This document shows, piece after piece, positions 61,163-64,000 of a DNA stretch of 64,000 nucleotides. Every line of letters begins with the position of its first letter. The first letter of the stretch is position 1. The position numbers and the translations under genes were made by a program. Under the pieces are notes generated by a model. The model saw nothing but the letters and a program-made list of their open reading frames with translations. It made no database searches and was not told where the DNA came from. Source of the DNA: Dehalobacter sp. DCM (GTDB taxonomy: Bacteria; Bacillota; Desulfitobacteriia; Desulfitobacteriales; Syntrophobotulaceae); contig NZ_CP092282.1 in the NCBI RefSeq assembly GCF_024972775.1, forward strand, positions 1,240,001 to 1,304,000, given 5' to 3'.

Positions 61163-62494
61163 TTGTCGAACACAGTAAGAAGAACGAATAATTATTTTGA
61201 TGGCCTTCGGGTAACAAAACAACAAATATTTCTTTTTGTCATTATTGCTTTAGCGTATTTCTTTGAGCAATTAGATAACAACAATTTTGCTTTTATTGCC
61301 CCAGCTATGATCAAAAGTGGTTTTCTGACCAAGGAAAAAATTTCGTTGATTACTTCCCTCTATTTTTTAGGTATGACCCTTGGCGGATTTCTTGGCGGTA
61401 TTCTGTCTGATCTTTTTGGGCGCCGTAAAACCTTTTTGTATGCAATGTTGATCTTCTCGACCGCATCTGTTCTTAACGGTATGGTTACAGATTTTCCTCT
61501 TTTTGTTCTGGCTAGAGTGACGACGGGTTTTGGTATTCTCATGCTAATGGTTACTTCGATGGCCTATATTTCTGAAATGTCTCCCGCGGAAGGACGGGGA
61601 AAATGGCAAAGTTTAATAAACACAGGTGGATTCTGCGCTATGCCGGCTATTGGTTTTATTTCCAGAGCGATAATCCCAACCGGTCCTGAAGCCTGGCGAA
61701 TTATATTCTTTTTTGGTGCCTTAGGATATACTTCTTTCCTGCTGGGGCTAAAATATCTTAAAGAATCGCCGCGCTGGCTAGCTTCGAAAGGCAGAGTCAG
61801 TGAAGCAGAAAAGATAATCCGTGAACTCAGTGGGATTGATGTGGATCTAAGTGAGGCAGTTAAAAATATTCCGCCTAAAGTCAATGTTTATGAACAATTT
61901 ACCGGTATGCTGACCCGAAAATATTTAAAACGTACTGTCATCTTACTCTTGTTCGGTACGCTTACGACGGTCGTCAGCTTTGCTTGTGCTGTATGGATTC
62001 CAACCCTGGCTTCACTCAAAGGATTTTCTTTGGAACAAAGCTTAAGCATAGGGACAGCCTATATGTGCGGGGCTCCGCTAGGATTAATGGTTGTTTCTTT
62101 TTTTGCTGATAAGGGTGGGCGTAAGATTCCCTTAACTGTCTGGATCTTTTTTATGGCTATGATGGCGTTTATCTATGCGCATATTAATGTATATATTGCA
62201 ACGCTGATCATGGCAATACTACTGAATGCAACATTGATGGGTATGAGCAGCATGCAGACCGCATATATACCGGAACATTATCCCACGAAAATGCGGAATA
62301 CAGCAGTCGGTACAATTAATGCGTTTTATCGGCTGGCCGTTTCTCTCTCGCAACTGTTTATCCCTGTTATCGTGTCCGGATATGGCGAAAAGGGCTTGTT
62401 TATTATTCTTGCGGTGATGTTGGTGCTTGCTTCTATCATACTGTTAACATTTGGTGAACGAACGGGTGGAATCTCATTGGAACTAATCGAATAA
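61163..62494 (+). CDS. MFS transporter, aromatic-acid type
   Basis: This 443-aa, 12-helix carrier is a paralogue of those at 25617 and 52520. It has the YFDG start, FFEQLDNNNFAFIAP in helix 1, GGILSDLFGRRKT as the loop motif and KGRVSEAEKIIRELSGI in the central loop. TTG 61163 follows AAAGGAG by 8 bases; the frame opens at 61130 without a ribosome site. It lies just behind the right module and probably imports that module's substrate. It converges with a LysR gene. Confidence 0.82.
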   Translation: MSNTVRRTNNYFDGLRVTKQQIFLFVIIALAYFFEQLDNNNFAFIAPAMIKSGFLTKEKISLITSLYFLGMTLGGFLGGILSDLFGRRKTFLYAMLIFSTASVLNGMVTDFPLFVLARVTTGFGILMLMVTSMAYISEMSPAEGRGKWQSLINTGGFCAMPAIGFISRAIIPTGPEAWRIIFFFGALGYTSFLLGLKYLKESPRWLASKGRVSEAEKIIRELSGIDVDLSEAVKNIPPKVNVYEQFTGMLTRKYLKRTVILLLFGTLTTVVSFACAVWIPTLASLKGFSLEQSLSIGTAYMCGAPLGLMVVSFFADKGGRKIPLTVWIFFMAMMAFIYAHINVYIATLIMAILLNATLMGMSSMQTAYIPEHYPTKMRNTAVGTINAFYRLAVSLSQLFIPVIVSGYGEKGLFIILAVMLVLASIILLTFGERTGGISLELIE

Positions 62495-62546
62495 TAAGCG
62501 TGATGACTTAACGCAAAAGAATAACGCTGAAGAAGATTAACGTGTT

Positions 62547-62589
62547 AAAAAGGATCTGAATCTCATCATTTGAGAATCTGGTCCTTTTG
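62547..62589. terminator. Bidirectional terminator between MFS and LysR genes
   Basis: AAAAGGATCTGAATCTCA pairs with TGAGAATCTGGTCCTTTT, with two internal mismatches and a 6-base loop, between convergent genes. Confidence 0.8.
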
Positions 62590-62602
62590 TTGTGATATTG
62601 TC

Positions 62603-63535
62603 TTAACAGTTTGCTTTAAGAATATTTATAAACACTTTAGCAGCAGCAGACAAGGCACTTTGACTATTTACAATATAACCGCAATAAAAATTGAGCTTAT
62701 CACTAATTGGAATGGCGATAATTTCTTCGGGGTTTTCGTCCATGCTCTTCCTTAAAGTATATCTATTGGAAAAACCGACAGCGAACCCTTCAGAGATAAC
62801 TTTATTTCGGGTTGGAATATTATCAGAATCCATAATAACCTTTGGTTCACCATATATATGTTTATTAGCCATAATGTGATTGAGAACGATATTATTCTTA
62901 GAATCCATATAAATGACGAGAGGATAATTGAGCAATTCCTTTATAGAAACAGATTTTCTGGAAGCTAAAGGAGAGTCTTTGGATACTAGTGCATAAATGG
63001 GATTTGAAAATAATTTATAAAATTTAACGTGATTTTCGGTGCCTAAAAAGTTAGTTTTGCTTTCTTTTTCTAACATAATTAAGCCAACTTCTGAAGCGCC
63101 AGTCACCACAGCTTCGATTACTTGTCCGGTATGACCTTCGCGTAAACTTAATTTGATATTGGGGTACATCTTGCATAAAAAAGTAGTTACCTTTGGTAAT
63201 ATATCGATATTAAATGGTGTAGTACTATAAATTGCTAAAGAACCTTCCAATTCGAAGGATTTCGCAGCCGGGTTATCCAGTGTTTGCAGTTTGAGTGCTG
63301 AAAGATCGTTAAGATAATGGCTGCTTAACTCCAAATATTTTTGACCAGCCTCGGTAAGGCAGACACCCTTTTTCGTGCGATTCAACAGCTTAAAACCAAG
63401 CTCGTTTTCTAAGCGGGCAATCGAACTGCTTATTCCCTGGGGTGAGATGTGTAATACTTTACTGGCCAGAGACATCGATTCTGTTTTAGCCAGTTCCATT
63501 AGAATTTCCAAATGATCCGCACGAATTTTAATCAC
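62603..63535 (-). CDS. LysR-family transcriptional regulator
   Basis: This 310-aa regulator has the winged helix-turn-helix ILMELAKTESMSLASKVLHI then SPQGISSSIARLENEL (about 10-58) and a LysR effector domain. It is related to the LysR proteins at 23081 and 29717. It lies at the right end of the second module, converging with the MFS gene, and reads away from a sigma-54 activator gene that continues beyond the window. It is a second candidate for the protein that binds the 25-bp box. Confidence 0.86.
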   Translation of the reverse strand: MIKIRADHLEILMELAKTESMSLASKVLHISPQGISSSIARLENELGFKLLNRTKKGVCLTEAGQKYLELSSHYLNDLSALKLQTLDNPAAKSFELEGSLAIYSTTPFNIDILPKVTTFLCKMYPNIKLSLREGHTGQVIEAVVTGASEVGLIMLEKESKTNFLGTENHVKFYKLFSNPIYALVSKDSPLASRKSVSIKELLNYPLVIYMDSKNNIVLNHIMANKHIYGEPKVIMDSDNIPTRNKVISEGFAVGFSNRYTLRKSMDENPEEIIAIPISDKLNFYCGYIVNSQSALSAAAKVFINILKANC

Positions 63536-63581
63536 TCCTTAATATGGCGCAGAGGAGAGCACACTTGCATTTAATTTCAAG

Positions 63582-64000
63582 CTAGGTTAGAGAATATCTT
63601 TTCATCTTACGATACACTGTTGATCGACTTATTCCTAATTCTTTTGATACTTTCGAGATGTCATGATTATGTTCTTTAAGTAGTTTTACTAACATTGTTT
63701 TTTCGATATTGTGAATTGTTCCAAAGGTATCCATGCCTTCGTTGCTAGAAATCACCGACTGTGGATTGGATTGGCGTATGGCTTGAATGATAATATCCGG
63801 CATATGTTCCGGTAATAGAGTTAGGTGGTTGCGGCTTTTAGCTATGGTTAACATGTAGAGGACAACATTCTCGAGTTGACGGACATTACCGGGCCAATCA
63901 TATTCTTCTAGGATTTGGAGTGCTTTGTTTGAAATAGAAAACGGTTTTATCGCGTTTAGGCGGCAATAATCATCCATGAAGTACGAAACTAATAAACGAA
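63582..64000 (-). CDS. Sigma-54-dependent activator, C-terminal part
   Basis: The frame is open to the right edge of the window; the start lies beyond it. The 139 visible residues are the end of an AAA+ domain (LLVSYFMDDYCRLN, then YDWPGNVRQLENVVLYML with the conserved WPGN-x-R-x-L-x-N motif), a linker, and a Fis-type helix-turn-helix (ISKVSKELGISRSTVYRKMK). It is the second sigma-54 activator of the island. It lies upstream of the LysR gene on the same strand, 46 bases apart, so the two may be cotranscribed. Confidence 0.88.
   Translation of the reverse strand, partial: RLLVSYFMDDYCRLNAIKPFSISNKALQILEEYDWPGNVRQLENVVLYMLTIAKSRNHLTLLPEHMPDIIIQAIRQSNPQSVISSNEGMDTFGTIHNIEKTMLVKLLKEHNHDISKVSKELGISRSTVYRKMKRYSLT

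Overview
The window looks like the chromosome of a motile, anaerobic, Gram-positive member of the Clostridia, most likely of the Peptococcaceae/Desulfitobacterium-Desulfosporosinus type. The reasons are MecA, a PerR-type Fur protein, FapA and LCP proteins, frequent TTG/GTG starts behind strong AGGAGG sites, selenocysteine machinery, and a large set of corrinoid methyltransferase and molybdenum enzyme genes. The genus is inference from gene content. No rRNA, tRNA or CRISPR array was recognised.

Positions 1-24 kb are mainly housekeeping. A flagellar rod/hook block (flgE end, a flgG-like gene, flgB, flgF) is followed by cheW, a small membrane protein gene, mecA, a small zinc protein gene, selA, and selD, which is itself read through an in-frame UGA. 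Next is an LCP cell-wall ligase gene. An IS3-family element sits inside the hairpin that was probably the LCP gene's terminator. Then come a FapA-like gene, a Na/Pi cotransporter, a tldD-tldE pair, a PHP phosphatase, a 47-aa zinc protein, a ferredoxin, perR, a membrane glycosidase-like protein and a YeiH-type transporter. A 163-bp inverted-repeat element lies in front of tldD, and one of its ends recurs in front of the glycosidase-like gene.

From about 23 kb to the right edge the window is one catabolic island. It holds three LysR regulators, two sigma-54 activators (one cut by the edge), four MFS carriers, two alkaline-phosphatase-superfamily hydrolases, an old-yellow-enzyme-type flavoprotein, four UroD-fold methyltransferases, three corrinoid proteins and a soluble chemoreceptor. 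It also holds three molybdopterin large subunits and two Fe-S subunits that resemble pyrogallol-phloroglucinol hydroxytransferase. The core is a duplicated module: molybdo large subunit, Fe-S subunit, a 390-aa UroD protein and a very small acidic protein, with corrinoid proteins nearby. One copy points left (40.5-48.3 kb) and the other right (55.2-61 kb).

The two copies appear to be controlled differently. The left module and the flavoprotein gene carry sigma-54 -24/-12 promoters, and a sigma-54 activator gene lies between the modules. Most of the rest (both hydrolases, one MFS gene, the chemoreceptor, one corrinoid protein and the right module) shares a 25-bp box that overlaps the -35 region of a sigma-A promoter. 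A reasonable reading is uptake, deprotection, corrinoid-dependent demethylation, and hydroxyl transfer or reduction of a methoxylated or polyhydroxylated aromatic compound. The substrate is not shown by the sequence, and no corrinoid-reactivating ATPase or MtrH-type methyltransferase is present in the window.
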